Source of the DNA: an uncultured Ruminococcus sp.
GTDB taxonomy: Bacteria > Bacillota > Clostridia > Oscillospirales > Ruminococcaceae
Assembly (NCBI GenBank): GCA_910576995.1
Contig: CAJTLC010000009.1
Coordinates: forward strand, 1 to 64,000
DNA length: 64,000 nucleotides
Reading direction: 5' to 3'
The translations under genes and the position numbers were made by a program. The notes beneath the pieces are model-generated. The model saw only the letters and a list, made by a program, of their open reading frames with translations. It was not told the origin of the DNA and ran no database searches. Numbering within the stretch: the stretch's first letter is position 1; each line of letters begins with the position of its first letter. Positions 1-8,663 of this stretch are shown here, piece after piece.

Positions 1-83
1 GTCAACTAAAAAAATATCCATGTTTTTACGGGTAATTTGTATAAATTAGACAAGCAGCCCGTTTTTCCCTATTCTACTACAAT

Positions 84-120
84 AAAACGGCTTGCTGAAA
101 CCTCTCCGCAAGCCGTTTTT
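84..120. terminator. Bidirectional rho-independent terminator
   Basis: A 12-bp perfect stem (84-95 with 108-119) with a 12-nt loop ends in a T run on the plus strand and TTTT on the minus strand. It lies 84 bases past the stop of the leftward esterase gene and could also end a rightward gene left of the window. The rest of 1-203 shows no gene. Confidence 0.7.
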
Positions 121-203
121 GCGCTATTTCAAGACAACACCGTAAGTAAATTCAATACAAAGCCGTTAAGCATTTTCTGTGCGGTCTTGCCTATAAACAG
201 TTC

Positions 204-1742
204 TTACTTCCCATAATATTCACGGAAAAATTCTATAAACATATCAGGAATAAACTGCCAATGCCCCGAATTCTCGTAAATTTTGCACTTCGCCGTAGTC
301 ACGCCATGACTTTCGAGACGCTTCATCAGATTGTCTATGCCCTCAAGAGTCGTATCATAGTCGTCGTAATATTCCTCATATTCGGGATCTTCATTTTCGC
401 CGCCGCACACATAAATGTTCTTATCGAACGAGTCGTTCCTATCGAAATATCCATACTCCGTTTTGTAAGCGTCGGGATTTTTAACATTCTCCAAACGATG
501 AAGCTCCCAAAACGCCGGACTTCCTATAATGTAATATTTGAAAGGCTGATTTTCAAATTTATCGGAATTAAATGCGCCATAATGTGAAAGCACGCCTCCT
601 GCCGAATGACCGTAAAATCCCGAATGTTCAAAATCTATATTATACAGTTCGCCAAGGTAAGGAGTAAGATTATTAACAATAAATTCCGTAGTCATAGCTG
701 TTTTCTCATAAAAGAATTTACTTCTTACTTCTATTGACGTTCCGTCAATTTGGTAATTATAACCAATCGTCACAAGAATAACATCCTGTATCTCGCCGTT
801 TTCCATAAGTTTTCTGATAGACGGAACATTTCCGAATCTCCATACACCGTCCGAAAAAACGAACATCGGATACGTTTTCGATTCATCAAAGTTTGGCGGC
901 AAAGTCACGTGAACCAGAAATTCCGTATCAAGTTCTTCATCATAGATCGAAATTTCCTTTACAGAATCCTTGATCTCTTCGATCTCACTGCTAACGAATT
1001 CCCAGTTTTCCTTGTAATCCCCGTTAAAAGCAGATTCTCCATTATAAAATTCATCACAAGCTTTTTCGGCTTCTTCCTTAGTTATCTCTTCATAAGTACC
1101 GTCAATTACGCTCCGCCATAAAACAATTGTATCATCATACATTTGATCGATCTCTGCTTCCTCCCAATAGTCTTTGTAATTTTCATCCATTGACTCCCTG
1201 ATATGAGATTTAACCTCCTCAAAATCGCTCAATGTCACTTCATCACTTTCTCCCATTTCATTGGAAACAAAAAATGTTATTTCTCCCCCGTCATAATCAA
1301 GCGGAGGACGATAATTTATGACAGTCCTCCCATCAACCAGCGCTGTATGAATATACTTGTAATCACTGCCAAGCTCTTCAATTTCTTTAATACAAGCCTC
1401 ATATTTCTCCGAAGTCATAGTATCCTTCATTAGCTCAATATCTTGACGTTTATCCTCAGGCGTATCGATGCTGATCTGTACTTTTCCCGTACTTTCAGGC
1501 TGAATTTCCGCCTCGTCTTCGTCAAGAAGAGTCAGCTCCCCTACCTTAACGCGTGAAAGTTCAGTTTCCGTCATAAGATTTTTCAGCTTTGTCGGAACGC
1601 TCTCCTCTGTGACGGCTGAACTGCTGTTCTCGATGCTGTCATTGTCCTTTGTGCTGCTCTGACAGGCAGCCGAACTCAGTAAAGCTGCCCCCGCAATCAG
1701 CATAGCGATCATTTTTTTCATCCTCATTGTTTTTGTCATCAT
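204..1742 (-). CDS. Lipoprotein alpha/beta-hydrolase, esterase family
   Basis: Predicted lipid-anchored, cell-surface serine esterase of the enterochelin/feruloyl-esterase-like (putative esterase, esterase D) family; substrate unknown. The start at 1742 follows a strong AGGAGG seven bases upstream; a longer in-frame start at 1781 lacks this. The N-terminus is basic and hydrophobic and ends in a lipobox (SSAAC). An acidic linker of about 230 residues precedes the catalytic half, which shows the nucleophile elbow GHSAGG and a C-terminal SGHW histidine. Product 512 aa. It is monocistronic, with a terminator downstream, and faces away from the phospholipase-like gene. The hydrolase fold is clear; the dockerin gene nearby suggests carbohydrate-ester substrates, but that is inference. 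Confidence 0.8.
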   Translation of the reverse strand: MMTKTMRMKKMIAMLIAGAALLSSAACQSSTKDNDSIENSSSAVTEESVPTKLKNLMTETELSRVKVGELTLLDEDEAEIQPESTGKVQISIDTPEDKRQDIELMKDTMTSEKYEACIKEIEELGSDYKYIHTALVDGRTVINYRPPLDYDGGEITFFVSNEMGESDEVTLSDFEEVKSHIRESMDENYKDYWEEAEIDQMYDDTIVLWRSVIDGTYEEITKEEAEKACDEFYNGESAFNGDYKENWEFVSSEIEEIKDSVKEISIYDEELDTEFLVHVTLPPNFDESKTYPMFVFSDGVWRFGNVPSIRKLMENGEIQDVILVTIGYNYQIDGTSIEVRSKFFYEKTAMTTEFIVNNLTPYLGELYNIDFEHSGFYGHSAGGVLSHYGAFNSDKFENQPFKYYIIGSPAFWELHRLENVKNPDAYKTEYGYFDRNDSFDKNIYVCGGENEDPEYEEYYDDYDTTLEGIDNLMKRLESHGVTTAKCKIYENSGHWQFIPDMFIEFFREYYGK

Positions 1743-1892
1743 TTTTTCCTCCTGATGCAGAAATTTTGTCCGGAACTTCACGTTCCTAATTATAAGTGAT
1801 TTTAAAAGACAAAAAAGACGAAGATAAAATATATTTTTTTATTTTAACTATTTTAATTCTGAAAAATGCTCCGAACGATCATATCACCGCTA

Positions 1893-1921
1893 TTGATTTT
1901 CGCCGAATTTTATGCTATAAT
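1893..1921 (+). promoter_or_regulatory. Promoter of the phospholipase C-like gene
   Basis: TTGATT (1893-1898), a 17-bp spacer and TATAAT (1916-1921) with an extended -10 TG. AAGGAG at 1941-1946 precedes the ATG at 1953. Confidence 0.75.
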
Positions 1922-1952
1922 AAGTATAGAATTCAAATAAAAGGAGAATGCC

Positions 1953-2996
1953 ATGAGTAAAATAACTTCCAATGCCAGAAAACTTAATAAGCTTGCAAAA
2001 AAGCAGCTGGCTCTCCGCGATTCAAAGCCAAAATGCGTACATCGCGCATTGCTTCTGCGCTCGCTTATTATCATGAAAACCATAAAACCTGATACCGAGA
2101 AATTTTTTACGCCCATGATGAAACTGCTTATGACCTACTGCAAACGCCCCGACGTTAAGGGCGACTACGAAAACGGAATGGGCAGGCATTATTACTGCGC
2201 AGTTTCAGTTTCGGGAAAAAAACTTCCGCAGTACGATTCATATTTCCTCAACGGCGCAGGCAAGCCCTATAAAAGCGCGCGAGCAATGTTCGAAGAGGAT
2301 TACACAATGGCTCTGACCATGTACCGCGCGGGATATATGGCAAAATGCGCCGAATTTCTGGGCCGCGCAGTTCATATGCTTTCGGATATGTGCTGTATTC
2401 CGCACACGGCTTCCATGACTTATTTTTCATCGGGACGCCGTTTTCATAAGGCTTACGAGCTTCTTGCCGAATCCATTTATCCAGATTATGTTGACGAGCA
2501 GGATTCGCCCGATCTGCCGAATCATCTTTTCGCCGACCGAAAAAGTTTCGCGGACGATTTAAATAAAATAGCTGCCGAAACTGCCGCCGGTCTGGACGAC
2601 TTAGCCGACGATCCCATTAAAGCGTTGACGGAACAGCTTTACCGCACGGAGCGGATAATTACAATATTCATGTTCCGCTTTATCGACGATCTGACAATGC
2701 CCGAAAAAAAGGCGCATTTCATCACCAACGGCTCGGGATGCCGCATATTGCGGGGAACTGCTCCACTTACGGTCAAGGTAACTAAAAAGGGAATTCAGCT
2801 GCATGGCGTAAACCCATCCCCCGATTCGGCGATAAACGTTACCGATACGTATTTTTATGCGGCTCACAGGCATGACGGACTCTATACGCTTTCTCCTGCC
2901 AAAGACGACAAAGGACTCGTTCTTGACGTCGGAGACGGCAAGATAGAATGGCGGAAATTTGATCCCGAACGCAGAGAGCAGCTTTTTAAGATTTAA
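1953..2996 (+). CDS. Zinc-dependent phospholipase C-like protein
   Basis: A 347-aa protein that fits the zinc-dependent phospholipase C/nuclease P1 helical fold. Visible ligand pattern: H79 in a GRHYYC segment, H141-x3-D145 in a GRAVHMLSD helix, H151 in IPHTA, and H165-x3-E169 in FHKAYE. This is the order found in clostridial alpha-toxin-type enzymes. It differs in having no signal peptide and no N-terminal Trp after processing, so it is probably intracellular or a diverged relative. About 100 C-terminal residues form an unrecognised extra region. The stop overlaps the Shine-Dalgarno of the dockerin gene, so the two are likely co-transcribed. Family placement rests on motif reading; activity is inferred. 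Confidence 0.55.
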   Translation: MSKITSNARKLNKLAKKQLALRDSKPKCVHRALLLRSLIIMKTIKPDTEKFFTPMMKLLMTYCKRPDVKGDYENGMGRHYYCAVSVSGKKLPQYDSYFLNGAGKPYKSARAMFEEDYTMALTMYRAGYMAKCAEFLGRAVHMLSDMCCIPHTASMTYFSSGRRFHKAYELLAESIYPDYVDEQDSPDLPNHLFADRKSFADDLNKIAAETAAGLDDLADDPIKALTEQLYRTERIITIFMFRFIDDLTMPEKKAHFITNGSGCRILRGTAPLTVKVTKKGIQLHGVNPSPDSAINVTDTYFYAAHRHDGLYTLSPAKDDKGLVLDVGDGKIEWRKFDPERREQLFKI

Positions 2997-3006
2997 GGAG
3001 AAAAAT

Positions 3007-4425
3007 ATGAAACTGAAAAACATAATCATCGGAATGTTATCAACGAGCATAATCTTCACGACAAGCGTTCCGTTTGCCTCATATGCATATGACAAATCGG
3101 ATTTACCGGATATCGGAGATATCAATATCGATTTCGATCCTGATAAAGTAAAAGAAGCTTCTTATGAGTTTACGCTCAAAAGCGACGGAACTTACGAAAT
3201 CAGCAAATTTATATATGACAGTTCAACTGTTTATCCATTTTCGCCGAGCCCCGACCTCGAAATCCCGTCCACTTATAAGGATAAGCCGATCACAAGCATC
3301 GGAAAGAGCGCGTTCTGTACAAATAATGCAGATCATTTAACAGGCTGTATAACTATTCCCGATACCGTTACTTCTATAGGAGCGTCCGCCTTTTATTTGG
3401 GCGAGTTCACAAACTGCGTAATTCCAAGCAGCGTAACATCTATCGGTGTAAACGCTTTCAGAAATACTCCGTATCTTGATAATATGAGGGCGAAAAATCC
3501 GCTTTTCATCGTCAATAATATTCTTGTCGACGCCCAGACAGCCAAAGGAGCGGTCATTGTCCCGAACGGTGTAACTGAAATCTGCGGCTATGCGTTTTAC
3601 GAGAACGCAGACGTTACGTCGGTAACTCTCCCTGACAGCGTGAAAAGTATCGGCGAAAATGCATTTGATGGATGTGAGGCTCTTACAAAAATAAATCTTC
3701 CCGACGGTCTTGTACAGCTTGGCGATTCGGCGTTTCAGCAATGCCGCAGTCTAAGCGGAACTTTGAAAATTCCAAACGGAATTAAAAATATCGACAGTTT
3801 TACTTTTAACAGCTGCGTCAATCTGAGCGGCATTACCCTTCCGGACGGGCTGACCGAAATTGGAAACAATGCGTTCAGAAACTGTCAGAACATTACTTCG
3901 CTTACCATTCCCAATACTGTAAAAACCATAGGCATAGGCGCATTTTCAGAAATGAGAACATTGGAAAGTCTTATCGTTCCCGCATCTGTAACGTCAATAG
4001 GAAATTACTGTTTTGATTATACCTATTGCCTTGATTCCCTGACTATCCTGAATCCCAATTGTGCAATTTATGACGATAAAACCACTGTTTACGGCAGAAC
4101 GACTATTTACGGATATTCAGGCTCTACAGCGCAGGCTTATGCGGAAAAATACGGCAAATACTTCTCCGCGCTCGATCAGTCGCAAATAAAACTTGGCGAC
4201 GTTGACTTCAGCGGCGATATATCGCCCCTTGACTCGTCAATTACGCTAAGCGCGTACGCAATGCTCTCCACTACGGGAAATTCCGGTTTAAACGCAGCCC
4301 AAACCACAGCCGCCGACGTAGACAGAAGCGGCTATATTGATCCGGGAGACGCCTCATATATTCTAAGCTATTATGCTTATTTAGCCACCGGAGGCACTGA
4401 AAGCATCGAGAAATTTATCGGTTGA
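3007..4425 (+). CDS. Secreted BspA-like leucine-rich repeat protein with C-terminal type I dockerin
   Basis: A 472-aa secreted protein. The start at 3007 follows AAGGAG at 2995-3000; an upstream in-frame ATG at 2959 lies inside the previous gene. Residues 1 to about 27 form a signal peptide (KLKN, hydrophobic core, ASYAYD). Residues ~80-380 are LRR_5/BspA repeats (SIGxxAFxxC, LTxITIPxxVTSIG). The last 70 residues are a dockerin with two calcium loops (DVDFSGDISPLD and DVDRSGYIDPGD). Dockerins bind cohesins on scaffoldins, so the LRR is probably attached to a cellulosome-like complex or the cell surface. No cohesin gene is in this window. It shares an apparent transcript with the phospholipase-like gene. 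Confidence 0.85.
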   Translation: MKLKNIIIGMLSTSIIFTTSVPFASYAYDKSDLPDIGDINIDFDPDKVKEASYEFTLKSDGTYEISKFIYDSSTVYPFSPSPDLEIPSTYKDKPITSIGKSAFCTNNADHLTGCITIPDTVTSIGASAFYLGEFTNCVIPSSVTSIGVNAFRNTPYLDNMRAKNPLFIVNNILVDAQTAKGAVIVPNGVTEICGYAFYENADVTSVTLPDSVKSIGENAFDGCEALTKINLPDGLVQLGDSAFQQCRSLSGTLKIPNGIKNIDSFTFNSCVNLSGITLPDGLTEIGNNAFRNCQNITSLTIPNTVKTIGIGAFSEMRTLESLIVPASVTSIGNYCFDYTYCLDSLTILNPNCAIYDDKTTVYGRTTIYGYSGSTAQAYAEKYGKYFSALDQSQIKLGDVDFSGDISPLDSSITLSAYAMLSTTGNSGLNAAQTTAADVDRSGYIDPGDASYILSYYAYLATGGTESIEKFIG

Positions 4426-4429
4426 TATG

Positions 4430-4468
4430 TACTCCACTCTATTGTAAACTACCCAATAGAGTGGAGTA
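4430..4468. repeat. 15-bp perfect hairpin, related to family D repeat end
   Basis: 4430-4444 pairs without mismatch with 4454-4468 around a 9-nt loop. No T run follows, so it is a poor intrinsic terminator. The core ACTCTATTG plus AAACTA-C-C matches the end of the nested element at 49174-49331, which suggests a collapsed copy reduced to its inverted-repeat ends. Confidence 0.55.
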
Positions 4469-4495
4469 GACTTATTCCAAAACGGAGGATTTAAA

Positions 4496-5344
4496 ATGAA
4501 ATACGGTCTTGTAATGGAAGGCGGAGCAATGAGGGGCATTTTTTCGGCAGGCGTTATGGATGTGCTAATGGAAAACGGCGTCGATTTCGACGGACTCATA
4601 GGAGTTTCGGCAGGCGCTTGCTTCGGCTGTAATTACAAATCTAAACAGAGCGGCAGAGTTATACGATATAATCTGAGATTTTGCAGGGATAAACGCTATT
4701 GCAGCCTGCATTCTCTTATAACGACGGGCGATATGTTCGGCGCGGAATTCTGCTATGATACGATTCCGAATAAGCTTGATCTTTTCGACAGCGAAACTTA
4801 CATAAATAATCCCATGAAATTTTATGTAAATGCTACCGATATCGAAAGCGGAACCCCCGTTTATCATTGCCTTGAAACGGTCGAACCCAATGAACTCGAT
4901 TGGATACGCGCGTCGGCTTCAATGCCTATGGCGGCTCGCATTGTTAATATTAATGGAAAAAAACTCCTTGACGGCGGAATTGCCGATTCAATACCTCTTA
5001 AATTTATGGAACGCAGCGGCTATGATAAAAACGTCGTGATTCTCACCCAGCCGCGGGATTTCATAAAAAGACCGAGTAAAAGCGCGGCTTTGGTAAAATT
5101 ATTTTACCGCAAATATCCGAATCTTGTAAAAGTTTATCTGAATCGCCCTAATATTTATAACGAACAGCTCGAACACATTCGCAGATCGGAAAAAAATGGG
5201 ACGGCATTTGTTATCGCTCCCCCAAAAAAGCTTCCGATCGGTCATATCGAGCATGATCAGGACAAACTTATTGAAGTCTACAGAATAGGCAGGCTTACCG
5301 CAATGAAGCGGCTTCCCGAATTACTTAAATTTATGAATAAATAA
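4496..5344 (+). CDS. Patatin-like phospholipase family protein
   Basis: A cytoplasmic serine lipid acyl hydrolase (282 aa) of the bacterial patatin/YjjU type. The oxyanion-hole motif GGAMRG is at residues 9-14, the nucleophile elbow GVSAG has Ser38, and the dyad aspartate is D159 in LLDGG. There is no signal peptide or membrane segment. GGAGG about 7 bases before the ATG fixes the start. It lies 70 bases downstream of the dockerin gene in the same orientation, separated only by a hairpin, and is followed by a strong terminator. A second possible lipid hydrolase lies two genes upstream. Substrate unknown. Confidence 0.88.
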   Translation: MKYGLVMEGGAMRGIFSAGVMDVLMENGVDFDGLIGVSAGACFGCNYKSKQSGRVIRYNLRFCRDKRYCSLHSLITTGDMFGAEFCYDTIPNKLDLFDSETYINNPMKFYVNATDIESGTPVYHCLETVEPNELDWIRASASMPMAARIVNINGKKLLDGGIADSIPLKFMERSGYDKNVVILTQPRDFIKRPSKSAALVKLFYRKYPNLVKVYLNRPNIYNEQLEHIRRSEKNGTAFVIAPPKKLPIGHIEHDQDKLIEVYRIGRLTAMKRLPELLKFMNK

Positions 5345-5350
5345 AACTTG

Positions 5351-5388
5351 AAAAGCTGATACGGATTTTTTACCGTATCAGCTTTTTT
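5351..5388 (+). terminator. Rho-independent terminator after the patatin gene
   Basis: 14-bp perfect stem (5351-5364 with 5373-5386) followed by T residues, 7 bases past the stop codon. Confidence 0.88.
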
Positions 5389-5389
5389 G

Positions 5390-5553
5390 AGAACTTGTGT
5401 TCATAGGGAAGATGTGCGGATTTTTCGAGCATAATTTTGTCGGTGATAAGGAAAAAATTCGCAGGAATACTATCGTATTGCAAGAATTTTTGACGCAGTC
5501 AGCGGCAAAATTTGCCGAAAAGACGTGCAGCTTATCCTATGAACACAAGTTCT
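5390..5553. repeat. Palindromic intergenic element, family A, copy 1
   Basis: 164 bp with 18-bp perfect terminal inverted repeats (AGAACTTGTGTTCATAGG). The interior carries the family blocks TTTTCGAGCATAATTTTGTCG and, in antisense sense, CGGCAAAATTTGCCG. No ORF. It fills the gap between the patatin terminator and the Clp gene stop. Confidence 0.8.
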
Positions 5554-5570
5554 GAAATATTCAGTACCGA

Positions 5571-7913
5571 CTAAACTCCAATGCTTTTTGAAAAGCAGAT
5601 CTTGCCCTTATCAGCCTTGATCTTCACGGTTTCGCCGCTCCTAACGCCTGCGCTTATTATCATTTTCGCCAACTCATTTTCGATAAGATCAGTAACGCGA
5701 CGCTTTATCGGGCGCGCGCCGTATTTATCAATTTCTTTTGCAGCCGCGACAGCTTCCACCACATCTTTATCATAGCTAAGTTCTATCCCCAGCGCTTTAG
5801 CGCGGAATTTCAGATTATCCAGCGCTTTTTCACTGATTTTCATTATATCGTCACGCTCCAGACTGCGGAACACGATAATTTCATCTATACGCCCTGCAAA
5901 TTCAGGAGTAAAATGTGATTTAACAGCGTCCAGCACGCGCCTTTCTTCAACGCTTTCACCACGGTTTCCAAAACCGAGAGCGGCTTTTCCGGCAATTTCT
6001 TCCGCGCCTATATTAGATGTCATAATGATTATGCAGTTCCTGAAACTTACCTTACGCATGGTCGAATCTGTAAGCATTCCGTAATCAAGGACTTGCAGCA
6101 TCAGATTCAGCACTTCTGGATCAGCTTTTTCGATCTCGTCAAATAATACGAGAGAATAGGGATTTCGCCGTATTTTTTCGCAAAGACTTCCGCTTTTGTC
6201 ATCATATCCGGCATATCCGGGAGGCGCGCCGATCATTTTCGAAACGGAATGTTTCTCCATATATTCTGACATATCGACTCTTATCATGTTTTTTTCCGAT
6301 CCGAACAAGCATTCCGCCAGCGCCTTTGCAAGTTCTGTTTTGCCGACTCCCGAAGGTCCGGCAAAAAGGAACGACGCCGACGGTCTGCCCGCTTCACGAA
6401 GTCCCGATCGCGCCCGACAAACGGCGTTTGTCACCTTTTTTACGGCGTAATTATGACCAACTACGCGTTCCGAAAGACTTTTTTCCAGCGTAGTTAGTTC
6501 AATGGAATCCTCAGCAGCTATTTTATTTAAAGGTATGCCTGTTTTCATTGAAACGACAGCCGCAACATCCTCCGCGCTGACCGCCGCTTTTTCATCGCCG
6601 TTTATTATCTTTCCCAGATCATTCATGTTATAATTTTTATCACGCAGTTCCACAAAATCAGACGGACGCGGTCTGCGCCCCGAGGTATGGCGGATCTTTG
6701 CACAAGCACAGGCTTCGTCCAGAACGTCGAGAGCCTTATCCGGCAAAAATCTGTCATTTATATAGCGAACCGCCATACTGACCGAAAGCGCTGCCGACTC
6801 GTCGGGAATTTCAACCCCATGATAATTTTCATAGCAGCTTTTCAGCCCAAGAATTATCTGCGTACAGCTTTCAGCGTCGGGCTCGTTCACGTAGATCGGC
6901 TGAAAACGCCTTTCAAGGGCGGAATCTTTTTCGATCGACTTGCTGAATTCCTCAATGGTGGTCGCGCCGATAATTTGCAGTTCGCCCCGTGCAAGCTGAG
7001 GTTTCATAATATTGGCGGCGTCAATAGCTCCCTCCGCCGCACCTGCCCCGACGATCATGTGGATCTCGTCAATGAACAGTATAATATTTCCTGCGCTGAC
7101 AGCTTCGTCAATGCACGCCTTTACGCGTTCTTCAAAATCTCCGCGGTATTTTGCGCCCGATAAGAGCGAAGTAAAATCCAGCGAAAATATAAACTTATTT
7201 TTTAGAGAATCGGGAACGAGATTACGCACGAAAAGTTCCGCAACGCCTTCAACGATCGCGGTTTTTCCCACTCCCGCTTCGCCGATGAGACACGGATTAT
7301 TTTTATTTCTGCGCGAGAGCACCTGCAAAACGCGCTCCACCTCGTTTATCCTGCCTATCAGCGGATCGTGTTTTTTTATAAGCGCGATATCGGTCAGATT
7401 TTTGCCGTATCTGAACAAATTGGGCAGATGCGACATTTTTGGTTTTATTGCTTCGTATAATTCCCCACGCACCGCCGATGAAGAAATTATCTCAAGTCCG
7501 CTGCAAATTCCGGTCAGACTTCCGCCTGCCTTTTTCAGCACAGTACAGGCGCTGCACGAGGATTCCCGAATTATAGCTGCAAGAATATGCTCCGTGGAGG
7601 CAAGCTTCTTTTTGTCGCTTGCAGCAATGCTGTAGGCGTTATCAAGTATTCGCCGCGTTGCCGTCGTAAAATACCGATGATTCAATATAGACGGCGTACC
7701 GACTCCCACAAGGTCGATGATCTCGCGCCGCAGGTCATCATACGCCACACCGTTTTCGATCAGTATTTCAGCCGCATTTGAAGTGCCGTCTCCGGTTATA
7801 GACAGCAGAAGATGCTCGCTGCCCACATAGGTATGCCCCATTTCGGAAGCCGCCTCGACAGCCCCCTCTATTATTGCGGCTGCCTTTCGTGTAAATTTGT
7901 CTGTATTTATCAT
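5571..7913 (-). CDS. ATP-dependent Clp protease ATP-binding subunit (ClpA/ClpC family)
   Basis: A 780-aa Hsp100 unfoldase. Residues 1-145 are two Clp-N repeats. AAA-1 has Walker A GEAGVGKT at 211-218, and AAA-2 has GPSGVGKTE and the MIGAPPGYAGYD block. An LGF tripeptide in AAA-2 sits where ClpP-binding loops occur, so it probably feeds ClpP. The stretch between AAA-1 and AAA-2 is only about 35 residues and shows no coiled-coil UVR motif, unlike canonical ClpC. There is no ctsR-mcsA-mcsB around it. GGGAGG precedes the ATG at 7913. It is flanked on both sides by family A repeats. It may serve as this strain's ClpC or as a ClpA-like paralogue. Confidence 0.9.
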   Translation of the reverse strand: MINTDKFTRKAAAIIEGAVEAASEMGHTYVGSEHLLLSITGDGTSNAAEILIENGVAYDDLRREIIDLVGVGTPSILNHRYFTTATRRILDNAYSIAASDKKKLASTEHILAAIIRESSCSACTVLKKAGGSLTGICSGLEIISSSAVRGELYEAIKPKMSHLPNLFRYGKNLTDIALIKKHDPLIGRINEVERVLQVLSRRNKNNPCLIGEAGVGKTAIVEGVAELFVRNLVPDSLKNKFIFSLDFTSLLSGAKYRGDFEERVKACIDEAVSAGNIILFIDEIHMIVGAGAAEGAIDAANIMKPQLARGELQIIGATTIEEFSKSIEKDSALERRFQPIYVNEPDAESCTQIILGLKSCYENYHGVEIPDESAALSVSMAVRYINDRFLPDKALDVLDEACACAKIRHTSGRRPRPSDFVELRDKNYNMNDLGKIINGDEKAAVSAEDVAAVVSMKTGIPLNKIAAEDSIELTTLEKSLSERVVGHNYAVKKVTNAVCRARSGLREAGRPSASFLFAGPSGVGKTELAKALAECLFGSEKNMIRVDMSEYMEKHSVSKMIGAPPGYAGYDDKSGSLCEKIRRNPYSLVLFDEIEKADPEVLNLMLQVLDYGMLTDSTMRKVSFRNCIIIMTSNIGAEEIAGKAALGFGNRGESVEERRVLDAVKSHFTPEFAGRIDEIIVFRSLERDDIMKISEKALDNLKFRAKALGIELSYDKDVVEAVAAAKEIDKYGARPIKRRVTDLIENELAKMIISAGVRSGETVKIKADKGKICFSKSIGV

Positions 7914-7932
7914 GTTATCTCCTCCCGATTCA

Positions 7933-8095
7933 GAGCGTGTTCACATAAAATATGCGCGCGGATTTTCGAGCATAATTTTGACGAATACAAGGAGAAAGTC
8001 CACAGGCATACTTGATGTATGGCAAGGACTTTCAACGCAGTAGTCGACAAAATTTGCCGACAAGACGTGCGTTTTATTTTTATGTGAACACGCTC
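7933..8095. repeat. Palindromic intergenic element, family A, copy 2
   Basis: 163 bp with inverted ends GAGCGTGTTCACATA and TATGTGAACACGCTC. The interior matches copy 1 (GATTTTCGAGCATAATTTTG, AAAATTTGCCGACAAGACGTGC). It lies just upstream of the Clp ATPase start, so any promoter for that gene must lie inside the element or read through it. 8096-8275 otherwise holds only the probable promoter of the small peptide gene. Confidence 0.78.
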
Positions 8096-8275
8096 AGCTC
8101 TGCACTACTATATTATGCCACCTATTCCGTGCGATAACAGTCGAAACAGATAATTGCGAAAAATTTTGTATATCAGGCATAGAATCTGCTGTAACACTTT
8201 TTCGTCTGTAGCATATTATGTACTATGAAGCGAAGGAAAAACGCTTCAAATACATCTACAAAGGAGATTTTAATT

Positions 8276-8419
8276 ATGTGTAATTCATGCTTCGGAGGCA
8301 ACAACAGCTGCATGTGGATCATCCTTCTCATCCTCATCTTCCTCGCATTCAGCTCATGCGGCTGCGGTAACAATTCCTGCGGCAACAACAATGACTGCGG
8401 CTGCGGCTGTGGCTGCTAA
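8276..8419 (+). CDS. Cysteine-rich single-pass membrane micropeptide
   Basis: 47 aa with 10 cysteines. The start at 8276 follows AAGGAG. Residues 1-12 (MCNSCFGGNNSC) are followed by one hydrophobic helix (about 13-27), then a Cys/Gly/Asn tail ending CGCGCGC. An upstream in-frame ATG at 8225 has no ribosome binding site. It resembles the short CGC-rich proteins annotated in some Clostridia and the YjcZ-type spore peptides in layout only; function unknown. The tail could bind metal or become cross-linked. It has its own terminator and is monocistronic. Confidence 0.7.
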   Translation: MCNSCFGGNNSCMWIILLILIFLAFSSCGCGNNSCGNNNDCGCGCGC

Positions 8420-8449
8420 TTTATCCCAAATATAGGATAAAACCGCAAA

Positions 8450-8496
8450 AGAAAGCTGCTGTGGGTCTGTCCCGCAGCAGCTTTCTTATTTTATTT
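8450..8496 (+). terminator. Rho-independent terminator after the micropeptide gene
   Basis: 16-bp stem (8450-8465 with 8471-8486, one G-U pair), 5-nt loop, then a TATTTTATTT tail. Confidence 0.88.
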
Positions 8497-8497
8497 A

Positions 8498-8659
8498 ATA
8501 CTAAACTTTAATCGAAACAATGAAAATCTTCGCCGCTATGCGTTCACTGCTCATCGTCAAACGACTTTGGAGGGCTATAGCCCGTCTGCTGTCGTTTTCC
8601 TCGATCAGCCAACGCCTATCGACAAATCTTTTCATCGAAGCGATCAAAGATTAGTATAA
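8498..8659. repeat. Palindromic intergenic element, family E
   Basis: About 160 bp with imperfect inverted ends: ATACTAAACTTTAATCG on the left, and ATACTAATCTTTGATCG when the right end is read in reverse. Inner palindromes include GGGCTATAGCCC. No ORF. It lies between the micropeptide terminator and the clpX stop codon. Confidence 0.6.
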
Positions 8660-8663
8660 CTAT

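Noticed and set aside
4430..4468. Rho-independent terminator after the dockerin gene
   Set aside because: The stem is perfect but no T run follows on either strand; better read as a collapsed repeat element.
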